From assembly GCF_021916785.1 (NCBI RefSeq), contig NZ_JAKCFC010000006.1, positions 1-64,000 of the forward strand: a stretch of DNA of 64,000 bases. The letters run 5' to 3'. Below, one piece after another: positions 8,770 to 16,625 of the stretch (positions are counted from its first letter, which is position 1; the number at the start of each line of letters is the position of its first letter). Below the pieces are notes generated by a model. The model saw only the letters and a list, made by a program, of their open reading frames with translations. It did not search any database and was not told the origin of the DNA. This stretch comes from Mycolicibacterium lacusdiani. GTDB taxonomy: Bacteria > Actinomycetota > Actinomycetes > Mycobacteriales > Mycobacteriaceae. The translations under genes were made by a program, and so were the position numbers.

Positions 8770-10194
8770 ATGGTCACCGTGGCTACCCGCATCGTGATCA
8801 TCGGCGGCGGTCCCGCCGGCTACGAAGCCGCGCTCGTCGCGGCGGGCCGTGGATCGGACGTCGCACAGGTCACCGTCGTCGATTCCGACGGCATCGGAGG
8901 CGCGTGCGTGCTCTGGGACTGCGTCCCGTCCAAGACGTTCATCGCCTCGACCGGCGTGCGCACCGAACTCCGCCGCGCCAACGGCCTGGGCTTCGACATC
9001 GCGATCGACGACGCCAAGATCTCGCTCGAGCAGATCCACAACCGGGTCAAGACGCTCGCCAGGTCGCAGTCGGCCGACATCGGCTCGAACCTGCTGCGTG
9101 AGGGCGTCAACGTGGTGCAGGGCCGCGGTGAACTGGTCGACGACGTGCCAGGCATGGCGCACCACAGGGTGCGGGTGACGACGAGAGACGGCAAGGTCGG
9201 CGTGCTGAAGGCCGACGTCGTGCTGATCGCGACCGGCGCCAGCCCCCGCGTGCTGCGCAATGCCGAACCCGACGGCGAGCGCATCTTGAACTGGCGCCAG
9301 CTCTACGACCTCACCGAACTGCCCGACCATCTGGTCATCGTCGGGTCGGGCGTGACGGGCGCGGAGTTCTGCAGTGCCTACACCGAACTCGGCGTGAAGG
9401 TGACCGTGGTCGCCAGCCGCGACCAGATCCTGCCGCACGAGGACTCCGACGCAGCTGCGGTGCTCGAGGAGGCGTTCGCCGAACGCGGCGTGAAGCTGGT
9501 CAAGAACGCCCGCGCGGACTCGGTGGTCCGCACCGGGGACGGCGTCCGGGTGACGCTGGCCGACGGTCGCATCGTCGACGGCAGCCACGCCCTGATGACG
9601 GTCGGCTCGGTGCCGAACACCAGCGGGCTGGGTCTCGACCGCGTCGGAATCGAACTCGGCCCCGGCAACTACCTGCCGGTGGACCGCGTGTCCCGGACGA
9701 CGGCGGCCGGCATCTACGCGGCTGGCGACTGCACGGGGCTGCTGCCGCTGGCGTCGGTCGCCGCCATGCAGGGTCGCATCGCGATGTATCACGCGCTCGG
9801 CGAGGGCGTGTCCCCGATCCGTCTGCGCACGGTGGCCGCAGCCGTGTTCACCAGGCCAGAGATCGCGGCGGTCGGCGTCCCGCAGACCAAGATCGACAGC
9901 GGTGAGGTGCCTGCCCGCACGCTGATGCTGCCGCTGACGACCAATGCGCGGGCCAAGATGTCGCTGCTGCGGCGCGGCTTCGTCAAGATCTTCTGCCGAC
10001 CGGCCACCGGCGTGGTCATCGGCGGCGTCGTGGTGGCGCCGATCGCGTCGGAGCTGATCCTGCCCATCGCGTTGGCCGTGCAGAACAACCTCTCGGTGAC
10101 GGACCTGGCCCAGACGTTGTCGGTGTATCCGTCGCTGTCCGGATCGACGGTCGAGACGGCCCGCCGGTTGATGGCGCACGACGATCTGGACTGA
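8770..10194 (+). CDS. lpdA: NAD(P)H quinone reductase / flavoprotein disulfide-reductase-like LpdA
   Basis: A 474-residue FAD protein (Rv3303c homologue). It has the FAD loop VIIGGGPAGYEAAL, the redox-disulfide-like segment GGACVLWDCVPSK, the NAD(P) loop VIVGSGVTGAEFC and the second FAD motif IYAAGDCTG. Both cysteines of the CX4C motif are present. The C-terminal catalytic His-Glu segment of true lipoamide dehydrogenases (HPTxSE) is replaced by VYPSLSGS, so no His/Glu pair is available. This agrees with the known quinone-reductase rather than lipoamide activity of the family. ATG 8770 is used; GTG 8779 is equally credible and matches the usual N terminus. Followed by glpD2 after 60 bp. Confidence 0.9.
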   Translation: MVTVATRIVIIGGGPAGYEAALVAAGRGSDVAQVTVVDSDGIGGACVLWDCVPSKTFIASTGVRTELRRANGLGFDIAIDDAKISLEQIHNRVKTLARSQSADIGSNLLREGVNVVQGRGELVDDVPGMAHHRVRVTTRDGKVGVLKADVVLIATGASPRVLRNAEPDGERILNWRQLYDLTELPDHLVIVGSGVTGAEFCSAYTELGVKVTVVASRDQILPHEDSDAAAVLEEAFAERGVKLVKNARADSVVRTGDGVRVTLADGRIVDGSHALMTVGSVPNTSGLGLDRVGIELGPGNYLPVDRVSRTTAAGIYAAGDCTGLLPLASVAAMQGRIAMYHALGEGVSPIRLRTVAAAVFTRPEIAAVGVPQTKIDSGEVPARTLMLPLTTNARAKMSLLRRGFVKIFCRPATGVVIGGVVVAPIASELILPIALAVQNNLSVTDLAQTLSVYPSLSGSTVETARRLMAHDDLD

Positions 10195-10254
10195 TCACGG
10201 CTACGCTCGGACCCAGCAACGCTACCGACGAGTAACTACCTGAGGAGTGCCGGC

Positions 10255-12000
10255 GTGAGTTCCCCGATACCCGGTCCGGGCAACGGGCAGACCCTGCTCG
10301 GCCCCGAGCAGCGCGCGAGTGCCTGGGAGCGGCTCGGCAGCGAGCAGTTCGACGTGGTGGTGATCGGCGGTGGCGTCGTGGGGGCCGGTGCCGCGTTGGA
10401 CGCGGCCACCCGCGGTCTGAAGGTCGCGCTCGTCGAGGCCCGTGACTTCGCCTCTGGCACGTCGAGCCGGTCGTCGAAGATGTTCCACGGCGGGCTGCGC
10501 TACCTCGAGCAACTCGAGTTCGGTCTGGTCCGCGAGGCGCTGCACGAACGCGAGCTGTCGCTGACGACGCTGGCGCCCCATCTGGTCAAGCCGCTGCCGT
10601 TCCTCTTCCCCCTGACCAAGCGCCTGTGGGAGCGGCCGTACGTGGCCGCCGGCATCTTCCTCTACGACCAGCTCGGTGGCGCCAAGTCGGTGCCGCCGCA
10701 GAAGCACCTGCTGCGGGCGGGTGCGCTGCGGCTGGCGCCCGGGCTCAAGCGCAGCGCGCTCATCGGCGGCATCCGCTACTACGACACCGTGGTCGACGAC
10801 GCGCGGCACACCATGACCGTCGCGCGCACCGCCGCGCACTACGGCGCCGTGGTCCGCAACTCCACCCAGGTCGTCTCGCTGCTGCGGGAGGGTGACCGGG
10901 TCACCGGCGTCAAGATCCGCGACTCCGAGGACGGCCGGGTTGCCGACGTCCACGGACACGTCGTCGTGAACGCGACCGGCGTGTGGACCGACGAGATCCA
11001 GGCGCTGTCGAGGCAGCGCGGCCGGTTCCGGGTGCGGGCGTCGAAGGGCGTGCACATCGTGGTGCCGCGCGACCGCATCGTCAGCGAGGTGGCGATCATC
11101 CTGCGCACCGAGAAGTCGGTGCTGTTCGTGATCCCGTGGGGCACGCACTGGATCATCGGCACCACCGACACCGACTGGAACCTCGACCTTGCGCACCCCG
11201 CCGCGACCAAGGCCGACATCGACTACATCCTCGGCACGGTGAACACCGTGCTGGCGACACCGCTGAACCACGACGACATCGACGGCGTCTACGCCGGGCT
11301 GCGGCCCCTGCTGGCCGGCGAGAGCGAGGAGACGTCGAAGCTGTCGCGCGAGCACGCCGTCGCCGTGCCCTCGCCGGGGCTGGTCGCCATCGCGGGCGGC
11401 AAGTACACCACCTACCGGGTGATGGGGGAGGACGCGATCGACGCCGCGGCCGAGTTCGTGCCGACGCGGGTGGCGCCGTCGATCACCGAGAAGGTGCCGT
11501 TGATGGGCGCCGACGGGTACTTCGCCCTGGTCAATCAGACCGAACACGTCGGCAAGCACTACGGCCTGCATCCCTACCGGGTGCGGCATCTGCTCGACCG
11601 GTACGGCTCGCTGCTCGGCGAGGTGCTCGACATGGCCGACGGCAGGCCCGACCTGCTGGCGCCGATCACCGAGGCGCCGGTGTACCTGAAGGTGGAGGCC
11701 TGGTACGCGGCGATGGCCGAGGGTGCGCTGCACCTCGAGGACATCATGGCCCGCAGGATGCGCATCTCGATCGAGTACCCGCACCGCGGGGTCGACTGCG
11801 CACGCGAGGTCGCCGAAGTCGTTGCGCCCGTGCTGGGTTGGAGTGCCGAGGACATCGACCGCGAGGTCGAGACCTACCGGGCCCGCGTCGAGGCCGAGGT
11901 GCAGTCGCAGACCCAGCCCGACGACGAGTCCGCCGACGCGCTGCGGGCCGCGGCGCCCGAGGCACGCGCCGAGATCCTGGAACCCGTGCCGCTGTCGTGA
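10255..12000 (+). CDS. glpD2: FAD-dependent glycerol-3-phosphate dehydrogenase
   Basis: A 581-residue GlpD (Rv3302c homologue) oxidising glycerol-3-phosphate to dihydroxyacetone phosphate and feeding electrons to the quinone pool at the membrane. The FAD-binding DVVVIGGGVVGAGAALDA is at residues 36-53. Other blocks are GTSSRSSKMFHGGLRYLEQ, TGVWTDE, GTTDTDW and IAGGKYTTYR, followed by the C-terminal helical GlpD domain. GTG 10255 has a strong Shine-Dalgarno sequence (GAGGAG, 7 bases upstream). In M. tuberculosis phoY1 lies between glpD2 and the next gene; here it is missing and the following gene overlaps or directly follows. Confidence 0.95.
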   Translation: MSSPIPGPGNGQTLLGPEQRASAWERLGSEQFDVVVIGGGVVGAGAALDAATRGLKVALVEARDFASGTSSRSSKMFHGGLRYLEQLEFGLVREALHERELSLTTLAPHLVKPLPFLFPLTKRLWERPYVAAGIFLYDQLGGAKSVPPQKHLLRAGALRLAPGLKRSALIGGIRYYDTVVDDARHTMTVARTAAHYGAVVRNSTQVVSLLREGDRVTGVKIRDSEDGRVADVHGHVVVNATGVWTDEIQALSRQRGRFRVRASKGVHIVVPRDRIVSEVAIILRTEKSVLFVIPWGTHWIIGTTDTDWNLDLAHPAATKADIDYILGTVNTVLATPLNHDDIDGVYAGLRPLLAGESEETSKLSREHAVAVPSPGLVAIAGGKYTTYRVMGEDAIDAAAEFVPTRVAPSITEKVPLMGADGYFALVNQTEHVGKHYGLHPYRVRHLLDRYGSLLGEVLDMADGRPDLLAPITEAPVYLKVEAWYAAMAEGALHLEDIMARRMRISIEYPHRGVDCAREVAEVVAPVLGWSAEDIDREVETYRARVEAEVQSQTQPDDESADALRAAAPEARAEILEPVPLS

Positions 12001-12011
12001 CCCGGGGAAAA

Positions 12012-12857
12012 ATGAAGGCGCCCTTGCCCGTGCGCGACGGCCTGGGGCCGGCCCGGGTGCGCGTGCAGGGCGGGTCACTGGTCGACGAGTTCGAGCGGCG
12101 GTTCGCCTCCGGCGCCAAAGTCGTTGCTGGTGAGGTCTTCTCGGTCAGTGGTGAGCCGCTCGACGGCACCACGGTGCTGCCCGCCGGCGCGTACGTCTAC
12201 CTCTACCGAGACTTGCCCGACGAGGTCGAGGTGCCGTTCGAGATGCCGATCCTCCACCGGGACGACGACGTCGTCGTCGTGGACAAGCCGCACTTCCTGG
12301 CCACGATGCCGCGGGGTGCGCACGTCGCGCAGACCGCGCTGGTCCGGCTGCGGCGGTCGCTGGGTCTGCCCGAGTTGAGCCCTGCGCACCGGCTCGACCG
12401 GCTGACCGCCGGAGTGCTGCTGTTCACGGCCCGGCGTGAGGTCCGCGGCGCCTACCAGACCATGTTCGCCCGGGGCGAGATCGGCAAGACCTACCTGGCG
12501 CGCGCCCGCGTGGGCGACTCGTTGACCTTTCCGCTGACGCTGTGCAATCGGATCATGAAGGAGCGCAGCCGGTTACAGGCCTTCGAGGCGCCGGGCGTAC
12601 CGAACGCGGAGACGTTGATCGAGCACCTCGGTGAGGGCCGCTACCGGTTGACACCACGCACCGGGCGCACGCATCAACTGCGGGTGCACATGGCGTCGCT
12701 CGGCTTGCCGATCCTCAATGACCCGCTCTATCCCGACGTCATCGAGGTGGCGGTCGACGACTTCACCAAACCCCTTCAGCTGCTGGCCCACGAGTTGACG
12801 TTCGACGACCCGATCACGGGGGAGCGCCGACGGTTCGTCTCGGCGCGGACGCTTTGA
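12012..12857 (+). CDS. RluA-family pseudouridine synthase
   Basis: A 281-residue pseudouridine synthase, Rv3300c homologue. The catalytic motif HRLDRLTAGVLLFT contains the nucleophilic Asp. It is preceded by VVDKPHFLATMPRG and followed by GKTYLARARV and RTGRTHQLRVHM, all diagnostic of the RluA/TruC branch. It should isomerise specific uridines in rRNA or tRNA; the target cannot be predicted. ATG 12012 follows a GGGGA Shine-Dalgarno-like run. GTG 11997 would overlap the glpD2 stop by four bases and is the main alternative. Confidence 0.88.
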   Translation: MKAPLPVRDGLGPARVRVQGGSLVDEFERRFASGAKVVAGEVFSVSGEPLDGTTVLPAGAYVYLYRDLPDEVEVPFEMPILHRDDDVVVVDKPHFLATMPRGAHVAQTALVRLRRSLGLPELSPAHRLDRLTAGVLLFTARREVRGAYQTMFARGEIGKTYLARARVGDSLTFPLTLCNRIMKERSRLQAFEAPGVPNAETLIEHLGEGRYRLTPRTGRTHQLRVHMASLGLPILNDPLYPDVIEVAVDDFTKPLQLLAHELTFDDPITGERRRFVSARTL

Positions 12858-12906
12858 TTTGGTCGTTCCGCACTATGCGCTCCGTCGATGGGCGCACCAT
12901 GAGTTC

Positions 12907-13227
12907 ATGATCACGAAGCTGGTACTGGCGGGGGCAATCGCCGCTGCGGCGGTGGGACTCGTGCAGGCGCCGACCGCCGACGCGGTGTGCGGGTCGATCG
13001 GCGGCAGGCACGTCGACGTCAGCGGTTGCTCGGATCCGCTGTACGAACTGAACGACGCGTTGCAGCCGCCGCCACCGCCTCCGCCACCGCCACCGCCGCC
13101 CGGTGCGGCGCCTCCACCGCCTCCACCGCCTCCGCCTCCTCCGCCGCCGGTGTACATCCCACCGGCGCCGAACGTGAACGTGTGCGCCAGCGTCGGGCGG
13201 CGGGTCAGCGTCAGCGGTTGCATCTGA
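12907..13227 (+). CDS. Small secreted proline-rich protein with duplicated Cys motifs
   Basis: A 106-residue protein. Residues 1-24 form a signal peptide (ITKLVLAGAIAAAAVGLV, then a PTADA cleavage region). The mature part opens with CGSIGGRHVDVSGC, followed by a short spacer and two long proline runs (12 or more Pro each, separated by GAA). It closes with CASVGRRVSVSGC. The two terminal segments are clear copies of one pattern, C-x-S-(I/V)-G-x-R-(x)-V-x-V-S-G-C, so the protein is a 'Cys loop - polyproline - Cys loop' dumbbell. No known function. A polyproline rod joining two disulfide loops would suit a cell-wall spacer or binding role (inference). Confidence 0.75.
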   Translation: MITKLVLAGAIAAAAVGLVQAPTADAVCGSIGGRHVDVSGCSDPLYELNDALQPPPPPPPPPPPPGAAPPPPPPPPPPPPPVYIPPAPNVNVCASVGRRVSVSGCI

Positions 13228-13239
13228 TCTACTGAGCGC

Positions 13240-14010
13240 ATGGATCGTTCGTCGTTCGACCGGCTCTTCGACATGTCCGGCCGCACCGTCCTCGTCACCG
13301 GCGGCACCAGGGGGATTGGCCTCGCGCTGGCGGAGGGATTCGTCCTGGCAGGCGCACGGGTCGTCGTGTCCAGCCGCAAACCCGACGCGTGCGAGGAGGC
13401 GGCCGGACACCTGCGCGGGCTCGGTGGCGAGGCCGTCGGCATCCCCGCCCACGCCGGGGACGTCGACAGTCTCGCGGCGCTGGTCGACGGCGCGGTCGCC
13501 GAATACGGGGGTCTCGACGTCGTGGTGAACAACGCGGCCAACGCGTTGGCGCAACCGCTGGGCGAGATGACCGTCGAGGCGTGGGCCAAGTCCAACGACG
13601 TGAACGTCCGGGGGCCGGTGTTCCTCGCCCAGGCCGCGCTGCCGCACCTGAAGCAGAGCGCGAGTGCCGCGGTGCTGAACGTGGTGTCGGTCGGGGCGTT
13701 CAACTTCGCACCGAGCCTGTCCATCTACGCGGCGGGCAAGGCGGCGATGATGTCGTTCACGCGGTCGATGGCGGCCGAGTGGGCGGGCCACGGGATCCGG
13801 GTCAATGCCATCGCGCCCGGGCCGGTCGACACCGACATGATGCGCAAGAATCCGCAGCAGGCGATCGACCACATGGTGGGCGGCACGCTGATGAAGCGGT
13901 TGGCTTCGCCCGACGAGATGGTCGGTGCCGCACTGCTTCTCTGTTCGGATGCGGGTAGCTACATGACGGGGACCGTCGTCATCGTGGACGGCGGCGGGAC
14001 GCCGCGCTGA
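13240..14010 (+). CDS. Short-chain dehydrogenase/reductase
   Basis: A 256-residue classical SDR. It has the cofactor loop TGGTRGIGLALA, NNAANALAQ, the catalytic Ser in NVVSVGAF, the YAAGK Tyr/Lys pair, and the post-active-site segment VNAIAPGPVDTDM. The C terminus YMTGTVVIVDGGG is standard. An Arg following the first beta-alpha-beta unit (SSRKPD) suggests NADP(H). Substrate unknown. Starts 12 bp after the proline-rich gene, and its end overlaps the convergent aldolase gene by 32 bp. Confidence 0.85.
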   Translation: MDRSSFDRLFDMSGRTVLVTGGTRGIGLALAEGFVLAGARVVVSSRKPDACEEAAGHLRGLGGEAVGIPAHAGDVDSLAALVDGAVAEYGGLDVVVNNAANALAQPLGEMTVEAWAKSNDVNVRGPVFLAQAALPHLKQSASAAVLNVVSVGAFNFAPSLSIYAAGKAAMMSFTRSMAAEWAGHGIRVNAIAPGPVDTDMMRKNPQQAIDHMVGGTLMKRLASPDEMVGAALLLCSDAGSYMTGTVVIVDGGGTPR

Positions 14011-15070
14011 GTTCGGTACGGATGACGTCGACGAAGCGGTCGACGTCGGCTTGCGTGGTGTCCCACGAGCACATCCAGCGCACCTCGCCGCGCGCACGGT
14101 TCCAGTCGTAGAAGCGGGCCTGCTCGCGGATGCGGTCGGCGGCCACGGTGTCGAGCGTCGCGAAGATCGCGTTGGCCTGCGTGGGTTGGGTGAATGCCAG
14201 CCCGCGGATCGAGCCGTCGCCGACGCCCGTCTCGAGCGCATCGCGAAGCCGGGCCGCCATCTCGTTGGCGTGGGCGGCGCTGCGTAGGCCGAGGTCGTCG
14301 TCGAACAGCGCGAGCAGTTGAGCGGACACGAAGCGCATCTTGCTCGCCAGTTGCATCGTCAGCTTGCGTAGGTAGACCAGCCCGACGGCGCGCGCGGGGT
14401 CCAACACGACCACCGCCTCCGCACCAAGGCCGCCGATCTTCGTGCCGCCGAAACTGAGGACGTCGACGCCTGCGTCGGTGGTGAACGCGCGGAACGGAAC
14501 GTCAAGTGCCGCAGCGGCATTCCACAGCCGGGCACCGTCCATGTGCAGCGCCATGCCGTGCTCGTGGGCGAAGTCGGCGATGGCACGGATCTCGTCGGGC
14601 GTGTACAGCGTGCCCAGTTCGGTGGTCTGGGTGATGCTGACCGCCAGCGGCTGCGCCCGATGCTCGTCGCCCCACCCGAACGCCTCGGTCGCGATCGCCG
14701 CCGGGTCCAGCTTGCCGTTGTCCGTCGGGACGGTGAGCAACTTGATGCCCGTCATCCGCTCGGGCGCGCCGGCCTCGTCGGTGTTGACGTGTGCGGTGGT
14801 CGCGGTGATCACCGCGCCCCAGCGGGGCAGCATGCTGGTCAGCCCGACGACGTTTGCCCCGGTGCCGTTGAAGACCGGAAACGTTTCGGTCCGTTCGCCG
14901 AAGTGCTGCTGCATGACCTCGCGCAGGCGCGCGGTGTACGCGTCGCCGCCGTAGGCGGTCTGGTGACCGCCGTTGGCCGCGGAGATCGCGCCGAGCACCT
15001 CGGGGTGGACGCCCGCGTAGTTGTCGCTGGCGAAACCACGCCAGTCCGGGTCGTGGAGCACGTCGGTCAA
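13979..15070 (-). CDS. Low-specificity L-threonine aldolase-like PLP enzyme
   Basis: A 363-residue fold-type I PLP protein of the beta-eliminating lyase/threonine aldolase family. Diagnostic blocks are FASDNYAGVHPEV at the N terminus, GGDAYTARL, FNGTGANVVGL, HMDGARLWNA and the PLP-lysine segment LSFGGTKIGGLG. It should cleave L-threonine or L-allo-threonine to glycine and acetaldehyde. The TTG at 15070 overlaps the TGA of the upstream enoyl-CoA hydratase (TTGA), pointing to translational coupling; GTG 15061 is an alternative. Co-transcription with a CoA-linked hydratase has no obvious metabolic rationale. Confidence 0.82.
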   Translation of the reverse strand: MTDVLHDPDWRGFASDNYAGVHPEVLGAISAANGGHQTAYGGDAYTARLREVMQQHFGERTETFPVFNGTGANVVGLTSMLPRWGAVITATTAHVNTDEAGAPERMTGIKLLTVPTDNGKLDPAAIATEAFGWGDEHRAQPLAVSITQTTELGTLYTPDEIRAIADFAHEHGMALHMDGARLWNAAAALDVPFRAFTTDAGVDVLSFGGTKIGGLGAEAVVVLDPARAVGLVYLRKLTMQLASKMRFVSAQLLALFDDDLGLRSAAHANEMAARLRDALETGVGDGSIRGLAFTQPTQANAIFATLDTVAADRIREQARFYDWNRARGEVRWMCSWDTTQADVDRFVDVIRTELSAASRRRPR

Positions 15071-15852
15071 CCCTTCTTGCGATTGGCGAACGCCGCTGCG
15101 GCCTCGCGCAGTTCGCCGCTGGTCGACGCGAGGATCTGGCTGCGATTCTCCACCTGCAGGGCTGCCTCGAGGCTCGGCGCCTCCAGGTTCGCCCACAGCA
15201 CCTGCTTGGTGGACTCCACGCCGAATTTGCCGAAGCCGCACAAGGTCTCGGCGATGGCGAGTGCATCGTCGAGTACCGGGCCGTCCGAGATGCGCGAGAC
15301 GAGACCGAGGCGCAAGGCCTCCTCGGCGTCGACGGTGCGGGCGGTGAGGATGAGGTCGAACGCCTGTCCGGCGCCGACGATGCGCGGCAACGTGTAGCTC
15401 ACGCCGATGTCGCAGCCGCCGAGGCCGAGCTTGATGAATTGGGTGCAGAACCTGGCGTCGGCGGACGCGATGCGGATGTCGGACGCCAGGGCCAGGGCGA
15501 AGCCGCCGCCGTACGCTGGGCCGTTGACAGCGGCGATCACCGGCTGGCGCAGGTGGACGAGCTTCGTGGTGAGTTCGGCGATCCGTTCCTGCCACCGCAT
15601 GCTCGACCGCGGGAACTCCAGCCCGTCCTTGGCCTCCTCGGGGAACGGTTCGGTGAGGTCGAGGCCCGAGCAGAATCCGCGTCCGGCGCCGGTCAGGACG
15701 ACGACGCGACATTGGTTGTCCGCCTTGACGTCGTCGAGGGTCCGGTGCAGGTCCTCGACGAGTCCGTAGCTCAGCGCGTTGAGTTTGTCGGGCCGGTCGA
15801 GGGTGATGAGGACGACGTCGGGACGGGGGCGGGTCACGTGCAGGTTCGCCAT
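15067..15852 (-). CDS. Enoyl-CoA hydratase/isomerase family protein
   Basis: A 261-residue crotonase. It shows LNALSYGLVEDL, the oxyanion-hole segments CRVVVLTGAGRGFCSGLDL and PVIAAVNGPAYGGGFALALASDIRIA, and a short C-terminal helical end. The residues corresponding to the paired hydratase glutamates are not both clear: GGCDIGVSYTLPR has Asp/Gly where LGxxPxxGG carries Glu. It may be an isomerase or act on an unusual acyl-CoA. First gene of the two-gene unit with the aldolase; lies 9 bp from the end of the TetR gene, so these may all be read together. Confidence 0.82.
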   Translation of the reverse strand: MANLHVTRPRPDVVLITLDRPDKLNALSYGLVEDLHRTLDDVKADNQCRVVVLTGAGRGFCSGLDLTEPFPEEAKDGLEFPRSSMRWQERIAELTTKLVHLRQPVIAAVNGPAYGGGFALALASDIRIASADARFCTQFIKLGLGGCDIGVSYTLPRIVGAGQAFDLILTARTVDAEEALRLGLVSRISDGPVLDDALAIAETLCGFGKFGVESTKQVLWANLEAPSLEAALQVENRSQILASTSGELREAAAAFANRKKG

Positions 15853-15861
15853 GAGGCGACC

Positions 15862-16554
15862 CTATTCGCGAGTCAGGCCGTCGCTGTTATGGGGGATGGT
15901 GCTGCGCCACCCCGTGATGCCGACGACGATCAGGCGCAGCTGCTTGACGGCGGTGCGCCGGACTTCCTCGAGGGCGGCGCTGTCGTTGGCGTCGTCGATG
16001 ATCTCGGCGATGGAGATCATGGCGTTGACGAACAGCGTCGCGAGGATGTTGAGGTCTTCACTGCTCCAGGTGTTCAGGCCTGGGAAGCGCGCAAGGTCGA
16101 TCGCCAGCTCGGAGGTGATCAGCCGGATCTCGGTGCGGATCGCGTACCGCAGCACCGTGACGCCGCTGTTGCGTTCGCGTCCGATGAACCGCCAGTGCTC
16201 GCGGCGTTCGTTGACGCCCGCAATGAGGATGTCCACCGACGACTCGATGACCCGGTTGGGGTCGAGCTTGCCTGCGCGGGCACCACGCAGCATGTCGCGC
16301 AGGGCGCGGAACGACTCGTCGATGAGGACGAGACCGAGCGCCTCCATCGATTCGAAGTGACGGTAGAACGCCGCGGGCACGATGCCCGCCTCCCTGGTGA
16401 CCTCGCGCAGGCTCAGACCGCTGAAGCTGCGGGATTCGAGGAGGCGGAGCGCTGCCGCGACGATGGCCCGGCGGGTGGCTTCCTTGCGCTCCTCGCGCGA
16501 CGTCCCGTCCCGCGCCGAACGGGACGAGTGTGACTTTGGAGTACGACTGTTCAC
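15862..16554 (-). CDS. TetR-family regulator, divergent from the desaturase operon
   Basis: A 230-residue TetR protein. The N-terminal HTH runs from RREERKEATRR-like residues through LSLREVTREAGIVPAAFYRHF, followed by a long ligand-binding domain with LDPNRVIESSVDIL and NERREHWRFIGRERNSG. It divergently flanks a ferredoxin reductase/acyl desaturase operon, so it probably senses an acyl-CoA and controls that operon (inference). TTG 16575 is an upstream possible start, but then the perfect operator at 16546-16568 would be coding. GTG 16554 places the operator over the start and promoter, which is the usual autoregulated arrangement. Confidence 0.85.
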   Translation of the reverse strand: MNSRTPKSHSSRSARDGTSREERKEATRRAIVAAALRLLESRSFSGLSLREVTREAGIVPAAFYRHFESMEALGLVLIDESFRALRDMLRGARAGKLDPNRVIESSVDILIAGVNERREHWRFIGRERNSGVTVLRYAIRTEIRLITSELAIDLARFPGLNTWSSEDLNILATLFVNAMISIAEIIDDANDSAALEEVRRTAVKQLRLIVVGITGWRSTIPHNSDGLTRE

Positions 16555-16568
16555 TGTTTGTGAACCGT
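16546..16568. promoter_or_regulatory. TetR operator between regulator and desaturase operon
   Basis: GTTCAC-TGTTT-GTGAAC is a perfect 6-bp inverted repeat (16549-16565). Extended to ACxGTTCAC / GTGAACxGT it matches at 8 of 9 positions per arm. It overlaps the TetR start codon and a TACGGT -10-like box on the minus strand, and lies about 60-80 bp upstream of the ferredoxin-reductase start. Confidence 0.72.
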
Positions 16569-16625
16569 ACCACAAGCAGCGGAAACCCCTTGACGATCAG
16601 CACCGATGAGGCGCACGGTATACAC

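Noticed and set aside
8581..10179. A 532-codon minus-strand frame opposite lpdA
   Set aside because: His/Arg/Asp-rich antisense shadow with no motif.
10222..12078. A 618-codon open frame on the minus strand opposite glpD2
   Set aside because: It is a GC-rich shadow frame, Arg/Gly/His-rich, with no recognisable domain; glpD2 on the plus strand is full length with all family motifs.
13065..13150. Proline-codon run seen as a tandem DNA repeat (microsatellite)
   Set aside because: The run is coding (CCG/CCA/CCT mix) inside an exported protein and its codons vary, so it is better described as a protein feature.
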